From the NCBI RefSeq assembly GCF_019042275.1, contig NZ_JAHQCW010000021.1, forward strand, positions 1 to 64,000: a stretch of DNA of 64,000 bases, given 5' to 3'. Each line of letters begins with the position of its first letter. Position 1 is the first letter of the stretch. Source of the DNA: Diplocloster agilis. Lineage in GTDB: Bacteria > Bacillota > Clostridia > Lachnospirales > Lachnospiraceae. Of this stretch, positions 1 through 9,126 are shown piece by piece. Under the pieces are notes generated by a model that saw only the letters and a list, made by a program, of their open reading frames with translations, was not told the DNA's origin and ran no database searches. Position numbers and translations under genes: made by a program.

Positions 1-59
1 GAGGTGGAAGTGCAGCAATGTACGGAGCTGACTGCTACTAATAGGTCGAGGGCTTGACC
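1..59 (+). rRNA. 23S ribosomal RNA, 3' end (partial)
   Basis: The first ~59 bases match the conserved 3' terminus of bacterial 23S rRNA: the segment GACTGCTACTAATAGGTCGA, followed by AGGGCTTGACC, is the clostridial version of the terminal helix strand. The rest of the gene lies upstream of the window. The exact 3' end is approximate to within a few bases. No 5S gene follows in the next 210 bases. Confidence 0.93.
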
Positions 60-159
60 AGAATGGTCTGAAGGTTTGAGATTAGAGGTTTGGAAGAGAG
101 CCGAACGGATGGAAAAAGATTTTTACAGTGTGTAGTTTTGAAGGTACATCATATAATAT

Positions 160-189
160 ATATGAGTGACTAGAGATAGTCACTTATAT
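160..189 (+). terminator. Hairpin after the rRNA operon
   Basis: AGTGACTA (165-172), a 4-base loop and TAGTCACT (177-184) form a perfect stem that extends outward through A/T pairs to about 13 bp. It lies about 100 bases after the 23S end. There is no clean T run, so this may be a processing stem or a weak terminator. Confidence 0.45.
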
Positions 190-218
190 TGTATATAAGT
201 ACTTTTACAAGTTGTTTG

Positions 219-247
219 TTGACAAAACGGTTGGTATATGATATAAA
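219..247 (+). promoter_or_regulatory. Sigma-A promoter of tRNA-Trp
   Basis: A consensus -35 TTGACA (219-224), a 17-bp spacer and a -10 TATAAA (242-247) sit about 25 bases before the tRNA. This gives the tRNA its own transcription start near 254, independent of the rRNA operon. Confidence 0.75.
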
Positions 248-271
248 TATTCAGCAGGTAAATTTTGTTAT

Positions 272-342
272 AGGGGATTGGTCAAATGGTATGATAGGGG
301 TCTCCAAAACCTTTGGTGGGGGTTCGATTCCCTCATCCCCTG
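272..342 (+). tRNA. trnW: tRNA-Trp (CCA anticodon)
   Basis: A cloverleaf can be folded by hand. The acceptor AGGGGAT (272-278) pairs with ATCCCCT (335-341), with G342 as discriminator. The D stem is GTCA/TGAT, the anticodon loop CTCCAAA gives CCA, and the T arm is GGGGG-TTCGATT-CCCTC. The anticodon stem GGGGT/ACCTT carries two G-U pairs. No 3' CCA is encoded. The gene is monocistronic, with a promoter at 219-247 and a terminator at 348-379. Confidence 0.93.
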
Positions 343-347
343 GTTTG

Positions 348-379
348 AAAAAACTTCATCGTAAGATGAAGTTTTTTTT
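348..379 (+). terminator. Intrinsic terminator after tRNA-Trp
   Basis: AAAAAACTTCATC (348-360), GTAA loop, GATGAAG (365-371) and a run of eight T. This is a textbook Rho-independent terminator six bases after the tRNA. Confidence 0.92.
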
Positions 380-431
380 GTTAGGCAATATTCAAAGAAA
401 TCACGTCAGTGTCCTTTTTAAGTGTGTCAGT

Positions 432-1394
432 TTATTTGGTGTCTGGAATCTTATCCATCTGGTTTTGAAATGTCTCAACAGAATCAGTCATTGCAGCTAG
501 TTTCAGCCATCCTTTTAATGTTTTCAAATCTGTCTCTGTGCGAATGGTTATTTCTAATTTTTCTGGTACCATTCCCTGTATATTCAGTAATTCGAGAATT
601 CCTTCTGCAATTCCCTCGGTCTTTCCAATAGCGATGCCTTCCGCGATTCCATCGGATTTACCGTCTTCATAGCGCTCCTGTCCAATATCGGCTAGGACAC
701 GCTCTTCATCATATTCTGTTAAGAGTGAATTCATCACTTCCGCCCTCCTTATCATCAGGAAATCCCGCAATACTCCGTTCGCAATGCACTCGTCGATCGC
801 CCGCTTTACGGATTCCTCAAAGCTCATTTCTCTGCAATAGGTTTTTATCGCACCGACCAGGATCGCGTATTCCTTTAATGTGGGACATCGCTCCATCAAT
901 TGCTTATTATGCCCATAATTGATATTGAGCACCTGAACCTGCAATTCCATTTTTGACTGCTCGTTCCCATGGATAAAAGCATCGGAAAGTTTTAACCATT
1001 GTACTTCCCCGATCTCACGGTCTCCGTTGTAGAAAACGATGTATACCGGTGTTGGCAGCATAATCAGTTTGGTGCCGTAGAGATGCTTGCCTTGCAGGAT
1101 TCCCCGGAACATATCGGAAAAATAAAGCAGACCACGCACCGGCAGATTTGGATTCACTGTACTCTGATGCTCATAAAGGGTGAGAATATCACGAACCAGA
1201 TAGGCTACATCATTTTTCATCTTCATCCAAATGACATCTTCGAGAGTATGGATCTCCAGATCCTCCGTGTTATCGTAGGCTGTGTGGTTTAGGGCATTAT
1301 ACAGCTCCAGGCCATTCTTTTTGTCGGCAAACAGAAGACGGAACAGCCGGTCCTTATAGTTTCTGTTTGTACCGATGTTGTCAGTTGTGTTCAT
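432..1394 (-). CDS. Rpn/YhgA-family PD-(D/E)XK nuclease-like protein
   Basis: A 320-residue protein of the recombination-promoting nuclease (Rpn, 'transposase_31'/YhgA-like) family, common in multiple copies in Lachnospiraceae. The nuclease core is visible: D62 in the NDVAYLV strand and the E75-H-Q77 motif (LYEHQS), followed by the PVRGLLYFSDMF helix and the PVYIVFYNGD strand typical of the family. Residues ~245-270 are Gly/Glu/Ile-rich (DGIAEGIAIGKTEGIAEG), the usual flexible or coiled tail. The start has AGGAGG nine bases upstream. The family is linked to DNA cleavage and RecA-independent recombination in E. coli; the role here is unknown. It stands alone, between the tRNA and a 500-bp gap. 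Confidence 0.82.
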   Translation of the reverse strand: MNTTDNIGTNRNYKDRLFRLLFADKKNGLELYNALNHTAYDNTEDLEIHTLEDVIWMKMKNDVAYLVRDILTLYEHQSTVNPNLPVRGLLYFSDMFRGILQGKHLYGTKLIMLPTPVYIVFYNGDREIGEVQWLKLSDAFIHGNEQSKMELQVQVLNINYGHNKQLMERCPTLKEYAILVGAIKTYCREMSFEESVKRAIDECIANGVLRDFLMIRRAEVMNSLLTEYDEERVLADIGQERYEDGKSDGIAEGIAIGKTEGIAEGILELLNIQGMVPEKLEITIRTETDLKTLKGWLKLAAMTDSVETFQNQMDKIPDTK

Positions 1395-1904
1395 ATGGTT
1401 TCCTCCTTGGAATTTTTCTCAAGGGAGAAACATGCTTCCACAGTATCGTAATTGCAAACGAAGTTTTCAAGGGATTCTATTTTTATAGATTCTATAAGAG
1501 TATTATAAGGGAAATAAAAGAATACTACAAGTAAAGATGCCCGTTTTATGATGTGGGCAGATAGCTATGCCATATGGCAGGGCTCACTGTACGATAATAA
1601 AAAATACTGATTGAAGCAGTTTCTTCCTAGGATGTTTTATTATTATGACATTCTGATTATAAATTGTCAAGATTTGAAAGTGTCCAGATCAAACGGCTGA
1701 GTCGAATAGAGTTAACGATAAAAATAACGTATGGGGACAGGCTTGGTAATCAGAGGGAGTAAAAACCGATGCTGCGAAGAGTGAAAAGGTACTCTTTCGC
1801 AGCATCGTCTTTTTAATAGGATGACGTTTTCAGCCGTGAATGGTTAGCATAAGTTCTATTTTATAATACCATATATTATTTCTTCGCAGTCAATGATACC
1901 TTTT
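1395..1904. other. Gene-free interval
   Basis: This is a 510-bp A/T-rich gap upstream of the Rpn gene (minus strand) and downstream of the methyltransferase gene (minus strand). It holds a strong bidirectional terminator hairpin at 1767-1814. I see no convincing ORF or RNA gene in the rest. Confidence 0.6.
1767..1814 (-). terminator. Bidirectional intrinsic terminator
   Basis: CGATGCTGCGAAGAGT (1767-1782) pairs with ACTCTTTCGCAGCATCG (1791-1807) with one bulged A. TCTTTTT follows on the plus strand, and the complement of AAAAA at 1761-1765 supplies T's on the minus strand. It would end transcription of the methyltransferase gene. Confidence 0.85.
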
Positions 1905-2741
1905 TCATGAACCGGGCTCAAGAGGAAAGGATGGAACCGGTCTGCCGATATACATCAAGTGCGGACTATAGGGAAAATACTGGGGATTTTCACAAAGCCG
2001 GAGGGACAGGTCCAAATACAGATTCCGTACGTTTTCCGGAGCTTTTTCTAAAGCGGTTAAACGGGGACCGGCGATCCCCTCCTGGCCAAATAACGTTATT
2101 TTTTCAAATCCGAGTCTGTGGAAAAACGGAGTGATTTCCAGGTTATTGATAAAAGTGGCCTCTGTAAAAGCAGTGCCGCTCCAGGATTTGTCAATCTCCA
2201 TATAATCAAACAGCTCCAGGGCAGGTTCATGTATCAGTTCATTGGGGCATACATCTAAATAATAGAGCAGTCCTGCTGCGATGGTTATAAAAGACGCAAA
2301 TAGATGTCCGTCTTTTTTCAGATGTTTTCTTGCCTCTGCCACACATTTTTCCCGGTCTGTTTCCTGAAACAGATGATAGAGAGGGCCCATCAGCAAAATA
2401 TTGTCATATTCTCCCAGGTTTAATCCGGAAAGATCCCTGGCGTCACAGGAATAAGCTTTTATATTTACGCCAAATTCCCGGGCTTTCTTTTTTGCCAGCT
2501 CGATATTTCCATCGCTCAGATCCAGCAGCGTGACATCATATCCAAGGGAAGCTAAATAGATGCTGTATCTGCCTGGGCCGCCGCCGATATCCAACACGCT
2601 TCCTTTTTTCAGATGCCGGAGAAGCATCTGTCTCGTAATTTCGAATTCAAAATGAAAGCCGTTAAGGCGTTCCCATTCCAATTCCGGATTTCCGTCGTAA
2701 TAGTTTTTTACGATGGCGTTCTCATCGATCTTATTTCCCAT
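1905..2741 (-). CDS. Class I SAM-dependent methyltransferase
   Basis: A 278-residue cytoplasmic methyltransferase of unknown substrate. Motif I is clear (VLDIGGGPGRYS, residues 49-60), then the acidic end of strand 2 (VTLLDLS), a motif II-like segment (AYSCDARDL) and the post-motif strand NILLMGPLYHL. This is the 'methyltransferase domain 11/25' layout. The C-terminal third (LDVCPNELIHEPALELFDY onward) probably forms the substrate lid. No signal peptide or membrane segment is present. It is separated from the upstream mannosidase gene by 157 bases without a clear terminator, so it could be read through from that operon or use its own promoter. It is followed by the terminator at 1767-1814. 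Confidence 0.85.
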   Translation of the reverse strand: MGNKIDENAIVKNYYDGNPELEWERLNGFHFEFEITRQMLLRHLKKGSVLDIGGGPGRYSIYLASLGYDVTLLDLSDGNIELAKKKAREFGVNIKAYSCDARDLSGLNLGEYDNILLMGPLYHLFQETDREKCVAEARKHLKKDGHLFASFITIAAGLLYYLDVCPNELIHEPALELFDYMEIDKSWSGTAFTEATFINNLEITPFFHRLGFEKITLFGQEGIAGPRLTALEKAPENVRNLYLDLSLRLCENPQYFPYSPHLMYIGRPVPSFPLEPGS

Positions 2742-2898
2742 CTCTGCATTTCCACCTCCACTAGAATTTTAGTAATTAGTATAGCACAGACACAGGAGAG
2801 TTTTCAATACGCTGTAACTTTCGATAAAAACCTAGATAAAAACGTTTACGATATATTCCCTCCGGAGTAAGACAAGGAAGGCGCGTTGAAAGCCGCTC

Positions 2899-5598
2899 TT
2901 ATTGCCCGATCCCTATCCTCAGGGAAATGATCTCCCAGCCCTTAGCGGACAATTCAACCTGGTTGTCACAGATATCTAATTCCGATATGGGATCTTCTTT
3001 CAGATCGCATAGCTGCACCCTTGTAACCGGGAATCCGAACCGGACCGTCCCAACCTCTGTATCTTCACTGCAGTTATAGAACCGTACGATCAGATCATCA
3101 TCGCTTAACTCCGCAAGCTTAACAGCCGACAGAAGGAAACGTTCCTGGTCAATCTGGATGAGGGAACATTCTTCACGTGCAGGCCGGCATTGAGCGGGCA
3201 GCTGGTGGAACTTAAGGGGATTCGAGTATTCCTGGGCCATCCTGGGAACATGATTTTTAAGAGCTGTTCCGGTGTGGGAGGTGAAGGCGAATTCGAATTC
3301 GTGTATGCCGGGGCACTGGGCCATCGGGGTTTCTACATTCCATCCGGCATCCCCCGTTCGGGTCGGCATCTTCGCCTTTGAGAGATATGCCACGCACCGC
3401 AGTAAAGTCAGGGCCAGTGCGCTGCCGCTGCCGGTCTGGACTAATTCATATTCCGGTAATCCTTTATTGAAGATGGATATCCCGGTATGCCCATCGTCGA
3501 TACTGACGAATTCTTTTTGACAATCCGTGTAGAAAATCTCGGTTCCATGCATATCTGACAGCCTTCGTATCATATGCCGGTCGACGCTGAATGCGTTTTG
3601 TGCCCAGGAGTGATCCGTATAAAACATTGTGGGAAACAGGACTCGCAGGCGGTGGTCTTCGGCCTGATTATCAAAAGTAACATTAAAATCTATCCGTTTG
3701 GCCAATGACTGCAGCATCACTTTCATGGTAAATGCACAGGCAATGGTCTCAAGCCTTCTGTCATTCTCATCCTCCGTAAGGCCTTTCGGCAGATTCATGA
3801 CTCCGGATATGGTCAGGCAGTTTTTGTGATTGGCAGGACCATCCGTACTGATTTTCACGGAGGCAGGTTCGATTCGTATTTCGTGGTCATTCTCAATGTA
3901 GGAGTAAGTATATTCATCTCCCGCATCTGCGCTGTCGACCAGACGCGCGCAGTCTTCGTAGCTTTGGCGAAGCTCCTTGTCGTAAATATTCAATTTTCCA
4001 TCCTGGAATTCTACCCGATAGTACGTATTTTCGATGAACCGGCCCATATCATCGGAATCCACTTCAGGCACTGCCTGCGCAGACGGCACGTCATACCGGG
4101 GGATAACCCGATAGGCTTTGAAACCAAAGGCCGGAACCTGATCCGCGGTAAACGTGATTTCATAACAGTGGCATTTGTATTCTTTGGGCTGCTCTTCGGT
4201 ACTCAGCCAAAGTCCCTGCCCTATGTAGGCGCGGTTCAGTATGGCCTCACAGCGGTTTCCATGGGAATCTTCCAGAATGACGGAGACAGGAAAGCCAGCG
4301 TTTTCCTTTTCGTAGGGGTAATACTCCCGCTGATTCATATGCTGATAATTCAGATGATTGTGAAGCTGGGGATAAAATTCCACCGTGCATGTTATAAGGG
4401 CGCTTCTGCTGTAGGCCAGTGGGTTGAATACGGCAATCCAGGCTTCATCGTTCCCATCTGTTACCTGAGAGCCGGTGACTGCGTGAAGACTCCGGCTGCA
4501 CAGTTCCCTTCCGATCTGCCGTGCCTTTAGAAACCGCACTTCCATCTCCTGGTGCACTTCATCAATGCTGCATCCGCAGATACTGTCATGGGGATGGTTT
4601 TGGAGGATATATTTCCAGCCCTGGCGGATCAGATCTCTGGGATAGTTTCGGTGGCCCAGTAGCCGGTCAGCCGCTGTAAACGGTTCTACCCATCTTTCAT
4701 AGAGACGTGTTACTTCTTCATTATGCTGTTTCAGATAAATTCTCGTGGACAATGTCCCGCCTAATAGCAGTGTCCGGTCGCTTGAGCGCATTTCGCCTTT
4801 GTAGTGCTGCAGCTTTTCCGGCTCCAGCTGCTCGCGGAGTTGGCGTACAAATTCAGGGAGGGTGGAGTGGATGATCTCATATTCTTCACTCTGATCCTTC
4901 AGGGCGGCGAGCATATCGGTTATGCATTCCTGAGCCTCCAGATGGTCCCTTCCATTCATAATGGGTATCACGCCGCTCCATGATTTGCCCTCATAGGCAT
5001 CGGCTACTGCCCGGATACGCCGCAGGAAAGCCTCCTTTTCGTTGGGAAGGTGAGGACAATTGCCGTAACCATATGGAAGATTTATCGCCAGCAGGCTTTC
5101 CCCGTCCGGCGCTTCCCACACAAATTCATTTTTCTGGATGGAATCAGGCATTCCTCTCCAGAATACGATCTCGTTTAGTCCCAGCTTTTTCAGAATCTGG
5201 GGCATTTGGGACGGATGCCCGAAAGCATCCGGAAGGTAGCCGATATTCATGCTTCCGCTCATTTCTCGGCAGATAGAAGCTCCCATCAGAAAATTTCGGA
5301 TATGAGACTCGCCGGAGATCAGAACTTCGTCCGGCAGTATGTACCATGGACCGATCAGAATCCGTTGTTCCCGGATATATTTTTTCAAAAGCTCTTTTTT
5401 ATAAGGCCGGATCTCCAGATAATCCAAAACCAGAGCGGTGTGCCCGTCCAGCATGAAAGCGTGGTACGTCTGATCACGCTCCAGATAGTTAAGAAGCCGG
5501 TCTATCATATCCACTAACCGGATACGGAAGTCCTCGTAAGAAAGGTACCATTCCCGATCCCAGTGTGTGTGTGAAATCACATGCAATATTTTTTTCAT
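2899..5598 (-). CDS. GH38 alpha-mannosidase
   Basis: An 899-residue glycoside hydrolase family 38 enzyme of the bacterial type related to MngB/YbgG. The N-terminal HTHWDREW (residues 10-17) supplies the zinc ligands H12 and D14, and PDAFGHPSQMP holds the predicted nucleophile D124. NHPHDSICGCSIDEVH carries the later zinc-binding His, followed by the helical and long beta-sandwich domains expected of GH38. No signal peptide is visible, so it acts in the cytoplasm on imported alpha-mannosides, possibly after phosphorylation or as free oligosaccharides. It is the last gene of an operon with a CUT1 importer; the permease stop lies only 12 bases upstream of its start. Linkage specificity (alpha-1,2/1,3/1,6) cannot be read from sequence. 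Confidence 0.93.
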   Translation of the reverse strand: MKKILHVISHTHWDREWYLSYEDFRIRLVDMIDRLLNYLERDQTYHAFMLDGHTALVLDYLEIRPYKKELLKKYIREQRILIGPWYILPDEVLISGESHIRNFLMGASICREMSGSMNIGYLPDAFGHPSQMPQILKKLGLNEIVFWRGMPDSIQKNEFVWEAPDGESLLAINLPYGYGNCPHLPNEKEAFLRRIRAVADAYEGKSWSGVIPIMNGRDHLEAQECITDMLAALKDQSEEYEIIHSTLPEFVRQLREQLEPEKLQHYKGEMRSSDRTLLLGGTLSTRIYLKQHNEEVTRLYERWVEPFTAADRLLGHRNYPRDLIRQGWKYILQNHPHDSICGCSIDEVHQEMEVRFLKARQIGRELCSRSLHAVTGSQVTDGNDEAWIAVFNPLAYSRSALITCTVEFYPQLHNHLNYQHMNQREYYPYEKENAGFPVSVILEDSHGNRCEAILNRAYIGQGLWLSTEEQPKEYKCHCYEITFTADQVPAFGFKAYRVIPRYDVPSAQAVPEVDSDDMGRFIENTYYRVEFQDGKLNIYDKELRQSYEDCARLVDSADAGDEYTYSYIENDHEIRIEPASVKISTDGPANHKNCLTISGVMNLPKGLTEDENDRRLETIACAFTMKVMLQSLAKRIDFNVTFDNQAEDHRLRVLFPTMFYTDHSWAQNAFSVDRHMIRRLSDMHGTEIFYTDCQKEFVSIDDGHTGISIFNKGLPEYELVQTGSGSALALTLLRCVAYLSKAKMPTRTGDAGWNVETPMAQCPGIHEFEFAFTSHTGTALKNHVPRMAQEYSNPLKFHQLPAQCRPAREECSLIQIDQERFLLSAVKLAELSDDDLIVRFYNCSEDTEVGTVRFGFPVTRVQLCDLKEDPISELDICDNQVELSAKGWEIISLRIGIGQ

Positions 5599-5610
5599 TT
5601 AAACAGTCTG

Positions 5611-6453
5611 TTATCCTTTCACGGCTCCCGCAGTCATAGCGGAAACGATATATTTTTGCAGTATGAGAAAAATTAGTGTAGTGGGCAGAATCCCCAGTAT
5701 ACAGGCGGCGGCCAGGTAATGTGTGGTGATGGCCTCCGAGGAACTCTGCAGGTTAATAAGGCCCACGGATACCGGGAACTTTACGGCATCGTTCAGCAGT
5801 ATAAACGGCACCACGAATTGTCCCCACAAGGATACCATAATCATCAATGAGACGGAGATGATTCCTGATATAGAGGTAGGAATGTGGATTTTCGTCAGAA
5901 TCTGCCAGTGGCTGCAGCCGTCGATAATGGCCGCCTCGTCGATTTCTTTCGGTATGGTATCCAGGTAACTTTTGATATTGAGCACCGCCATGGGAATGCT
6001 GATAGCGATGTATATCAGGATCAGAACGGCGTGATTATTAACCAGATTTATCCTGCTTAAATAATTGTATAGCGGTATGGCGATGACAATAGGCGAAATC
6101 ATCTGGAAGATCAGGATAAAAAATTGGAGCTGGCGGCTTAACCGGAACCGGAATCTGGAGAACAGGTAGGATGCGGGTAAGGCAAGTACCAGGGTCCCCA
6201 GCATGGTGAGGACTACGATATAAAATGAGTTCCAGATGTTTTTGACTATATAGGTGTTTTGAATTACGTATCTGTAATTGTCCAGCTGCAGAGACTGGGG
6301 TAAAAACTTCGGCGGTACGGAGAATAATTCCGGGACCGTCTTAAAGGAATAGGAGAGTACCCACAGTACGGGATATAGAAAGAAAATGCTGATGACGATA
6401 TAAACCAGATATAGCCCTATTTTTGTTCCTGTCCTGCTTTTCTTTTTTATCAC
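5611..6453 (-). CDS. CUT1 sugar ABC permease (MalG type)
   Basis: A 280-residue inner-membrane permease with six predicted TM helices. It carries the cytoplasmic EAA loop (EIDEAAIIDGCSHWQILTKI, then HIP) that docks a shared ATPase. The N-terminus MIKKKSRTGTKIG is followed by TM1, and the C-terminus ends AMTAGAVKG as in MalG relatives. Translation starts at GTG, overlapping the stop of the preceding permease (GTGA), with a strong GGGGGGA site upstream. It forms the channel with the 6450-7355 permease and should deliver mannosyl oligosaccharides to the GH38 enzyme. No ATPase gene is present in the operon. Confidence 0.93.
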   Translation of the reverse strand: MIKKKSRTGTKIGLYLVYIVISIFFLYPVLWVLSYSFKTVPELFSVPPKFLPQSLQLDNYRYVIQNTYIVKNIWNSFYIVVLTMLGTLVLALPASYLFSRFRFRLSRQLQFFILIFQMISPIVIAIPLYNYLSRINLVNNHAVLILIYIAISIPMAVLNIKSYLDTIPKEIDEAAIIDGCSHWQILTKIHIPTSISGIISVSLMIMVSLWGQFVVPFILLNDAVKFPVSVGLINLQSSSEAITTHYLAAACILGILPTTLIFLILQKYIVSAMTAGAVKG

Positions 6454-7355
6454 TGTACTTCCCCCCTTTGCTGGATTCTAAAATAGATAAATGCCATAAT
6501 CATATTCAGCACAATCAGTATGACGGCGACGGCGCTTCCTTTGCCCATGTTCAGCTGCCCGAAGATCTGGTTGTAGACGCTTAGGGCCAGCACCTCGGTA
6601 CTTCTGCCGGGACCGCCCCCGGTCAGGGACATCACCATATCAAAAGTATTGAAGGTCCCGATCAGGTTCAGGATGATATTGACCGCCAGTACATTGCGCA
6701 TGGATGGCAGAGTAATGTGGATCAGCCGCTTCCAGGCGCTGGCTCCGTCTACCATGGCTGCCTCCAGAATATCGGCGGAGACTGTTTTGATTCCGCAGTA
6801 CAGCAGGATCATACTTTGGGCAGTACCTCTCCAGACATTGGCGACCGTTGCCGATACCAGGGCCACGTTTGGACTGGTCAGGAAGGGTACCGGGCCAAAG
6901 CCCAGCTTCTGTATCATATAATTCAGAAGACCGGAATTGGATTCATCGAACATCATTTTCCATATAATACCGATGACGACACCGGGAATGACCATGGAGA
7001 TTAGGGATATGGTGCGGACACAGACGGTGCCGCGCAGTCCCAGTTTTTCTCCTTTATCTACAGAAACCGCAATCGCCAGACCCAGCAGGGTCTGAAATAC
7101 CACACTGAAAAACACGAAGATCACAGTGGTGCGAAGCATATAATAAAAATTCCGGTCTGTCAAAATACTTTTATAGGAAGCAATCGTATAGTTGTAATCC
7201 AGGCTTCCGATCTTTGTATTCGTAAAACTCAGCCTGATCACATCAAGCAGCGGATAGATGAAGATCAGGAGCAATACTACGGCCAGAGGCACAAGCCACA
7301 GGAGCGGCGGTTTACCCGCCCCTGCCGCTTTTGTTTTAGAGTGTTTTCTGTTCAT
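6450..7355 (-). CDS. CUT1 sugar ABC permease (MalF type)
   Basis: A roughly 301-residue MalF-like permease with an N-terminal basic stretch (MNRKHSKTKAAGAGK), six TM helices and the EAA loop EAAMVDGASAWKRLIHITLP. The reading frame is open to 7403, but that start would overlap the binding-protein gene by 34 bases. ATG at 7355 has the purine-rich AATAGGGGAA upstream and lies 14 bases after the binding-protein stop, so I take it as the start. It pairs with the 5611-6453 permease. Confidence 0.9.
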   Translation of the reverse strand: MNRKHSKTKAAGAGKPPLLWLVPLAVVLLLIFIYPLLDVIRLSFTNTKIGSLDYNYTIASYKSILTDRNFYYMLRTTVIFVFFSVVFQTLLGLAIAVSVDKGEKLGLRGTVCVRTISLISMVIPGVVIGIIWKMMFDESNSGLLNYMIQKLGFGPVPFLTSPNVALVSATVANVWRGTAQSMILLYCGIKTVSADILEAAMVDGASAWKRLIHITLPSMRNVLAVNIILNLIGTFNTFDMVMSLTGGGPGRSTEVLALSVYNQIFGQLNMGKGSAVAVILIVLNMIMAFIYFRIQQRGEVQ

Positions 7356-7368
7356 GGACCATATTCCC

Positions 7369-8748
7369 CTATTCCTTTCGTGCATTTTCAAATGCGTTGT
7401 CAACAGCTTCCTCCGGGGTAGAAGTACCGGTCAGAACATCACTGAGCATGATCTGAAGGGATTCCGAGATTTTGGTGTAGGAATCGACAGACGGCCGCAC
7501 CTCGGCGTATTTTAATTCTTCCCGGCAGGCCTGCATCACTTCGTCTGTGTTAAAATAGTCATCGGTATCGTATACGGATTCCCGGGTCGGAAGATAGCCT
7601 CCGGCTTTGCACCAGCCTGCCATACCCTCGTCGTCCACATACATGCTGATCAGAAAGTCCGCACACAGTTTCCTTTTTTCTTCATCCTTGGTAAATACGG
7701 CGGAAACCCATCCGCCGGACGCGGTGACACGGCTGCCCTCATCCTTCATGGGGATCTGGGCGACTCCCCACATTTTGCTGAATTCATCCTCACCGATTAC
7801 GGAGCTGAGCTGCCCGGACATGTAGTTGCCTGCCACAAACATGCCGACCTGTCCGGCGGCAACATCGGGTATGTAATCAGGATCGGTGCCAAAACCCACC
7901 ACTCTGGACGGTGTGATCCCATCGTCGATGCATTTTTTCTGGAAAGTCAGCTGATCGATCAGATATTGCCGATTGTCTCCCTCACCGAAGACAGGCAGAC
8001 CCTGATCATTCACAAGGGTTCCGCCCTGTCCCCAGAAGTAGGGCAGTACGGAGCTCATGACGGTCGCTTCGTCTCTGGCTGCGGTATAAATAAAGGCGTC
8101 CATACCTTTGGCTTTCAGGTCATTGCCGATCTTTTCCACTTCCGCCCAGGTCTTTGGAGCTTCCGGTATCAGATCTTTTCTGTAGAACAGTACCCGCACA
8201 TCGGTTGTGTACCAAAGCCCCAGCGTCTCGTCCTGGGGCTTCATGACTCCTTTGGCAAAGTCATAGAAATCATCAATCTGAATGCCCTTTTCCTGCATCA
8301 CGTCATCGATCGGCTGCACATAGTCATAGAACTGGGGGAAAATAAAGGAATCGATAGCGCCCATATCAGGGGCCTGTCCGGAAGACGCCTGTACCAACGT
8401 TTTCGCCATGGATTCTGTGATCGCAGTGGTCGTATCCATAATCTTGATCTTGACATCCGGGTGAGCCTGCGCCCATTCAGTGGCCTTAGCCGTCAGATAT
8501 TCGAGTTTTTTCGGATTGGAATCGGAGAGGGAGTGCGGCGGATTCGGCTGCCAAACCAGTTCTATGGAGGCGTTTTCATTTCCGATCATCTGGGGCGACA
8601 CAGTTATCTTTACTTCGCTCTCTTCTTTTTTTGACCCGGTTTGTGGCGAAGAGCTGTCTTCCCCGGTCTGTTTGCCGGAACATCCGCCGGTCACCGTTAA
8701 TATCATTATTAGAAAAAAAGAACACAGCATGTTAAGTCTCGTTTTCAT
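7369..8748 (-). CDS. Sugar-binding lipoprotein of CUT1 importer
   Basis: A 459-residue extracellular solute-binding protein (SBP family 1). The N-terminus MKTRLNMLCSFFLIMILTV ends in the lipobox TGGC (C23), followed by a Ser/Gly/Glu-rich linker, so it is a lipid-anchored surface protein. The mature region has the usual order: IELVWQPNPP, AQAHPDVKIKIMD, then the hinge and GQVGMFVAGNYM. It is the first gene of the binding protein-permease-permease-GH38 operon. The mannoside substrate is inferred from the neighbouring GH38 only. Confidence 0.92.
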   Translation of the reverse strand: MKTRLNMLCSFFLIMILTVTGGCSGKQTGEDSSSPQTGSKKEESEVKITVSPQMIGNENASIELVWQPNPPHSLSDSNPKKLEYLTAKATEWAQAHPDVKIKIMDTTTAITESMAKTLVQASSGQAPDMGAIDSFIFPQFYDYVQPIDDVMQEKGIQIDDFYDFAKGVMKPQDETLGLWYTTDVRVLFYRKDLIPEAPKTWAEVEKIGNDLKAKGMDAFIYTAARDEATVMSSVLPYFWGQGGTLVNDQGLPVFGEGDNRQYLIDQLTFQKKCIDDGITPSRVVGFGTDPDYIPDVAAGQVGMFVAGNYMSGQLSSVIGEDEFSKMWGVAQIPMKDEGSRVTASGGWVSAVFTKDEEKRKLCADFLISMYVDDEGMAGWCKAGGYLPTRESVYDTDDYFNTDEVMQACREELKYAEVRPSVDSYTKISESLQIMLSDVLTGTSTPEEAVDNAFENARKE

Positions 8749-9126
8749 AATTTACTCCATTTCCCCGCCTAAGCGGATTGTATGTATCATCATCTCAATC
8801 AGTTTTGGTATTATGTAATTTCAGCAGTATAAGTTTGCAGTATAAGATTGTGTGGCTAAGAGTTGTGATTATTCGAACTTTGTGCTAAAATACTGACAAG
8901 TAGAATTGAGCATTCATTTGGATCGGGCTTTCTGACTCTTTGCTGAATTGGTGAGAAAGTGATTCGCGGGAATGATTTTCTACATACGGTATCAAAGATA
9001 GTAGTGACAAGAGAAGTATAAGTTTTACAGCCAGTGGAGTGGTTTGTAAAATTTATACTTTTCTGTTTATTTGTCTTTCATTCCTTCTATAGGCCGATGC
9101 CATATGCTCCATTTATAAACTTCCTG
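8749..9126. other. Gene-free promoter interval of the mannoside operon
   Basis: A 378-bp A/T-rich interval between the LacI gene and the binding-protein gene, both minus strand. It holds the operon promoter region, a direct repeat GCAGTATAAG at 8824-8833 and 8837-8846 (13-bp period) and the inverted repeat at 9014-9060. No copy of the GCGGAATCGATTCCGC operator is seen here. Confidence 0.5.
9014..9060. repeat. Inverted repeat downstream of the lacI-type gene
   Basis: AAGTATAAGTTTTACA (9014-9029) pairs with TGTAAAATTTATACTT (9045-9060), 15 of 16 positions, around a 15-base spacer. It may be the terminator of the LacI gene, although the minus-strand T run is poor. It could also act as a regulatory dyad upstream of the mannoside operon. 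Confidence 0.5.

Noticed and set aside
60-271. 5S rRNA in the spacer after 23S
   Set aside because: No conserved 5S core such as the CCCAT..GAAC loop region is visible in this stretch.
8480-8818. Plus-strand 112-codon frame over the start of the binding-protein gene
   Set aside because: It is antisense to the signal peptide and N-terminus of a clear lipoprotein, with no ribosome site.
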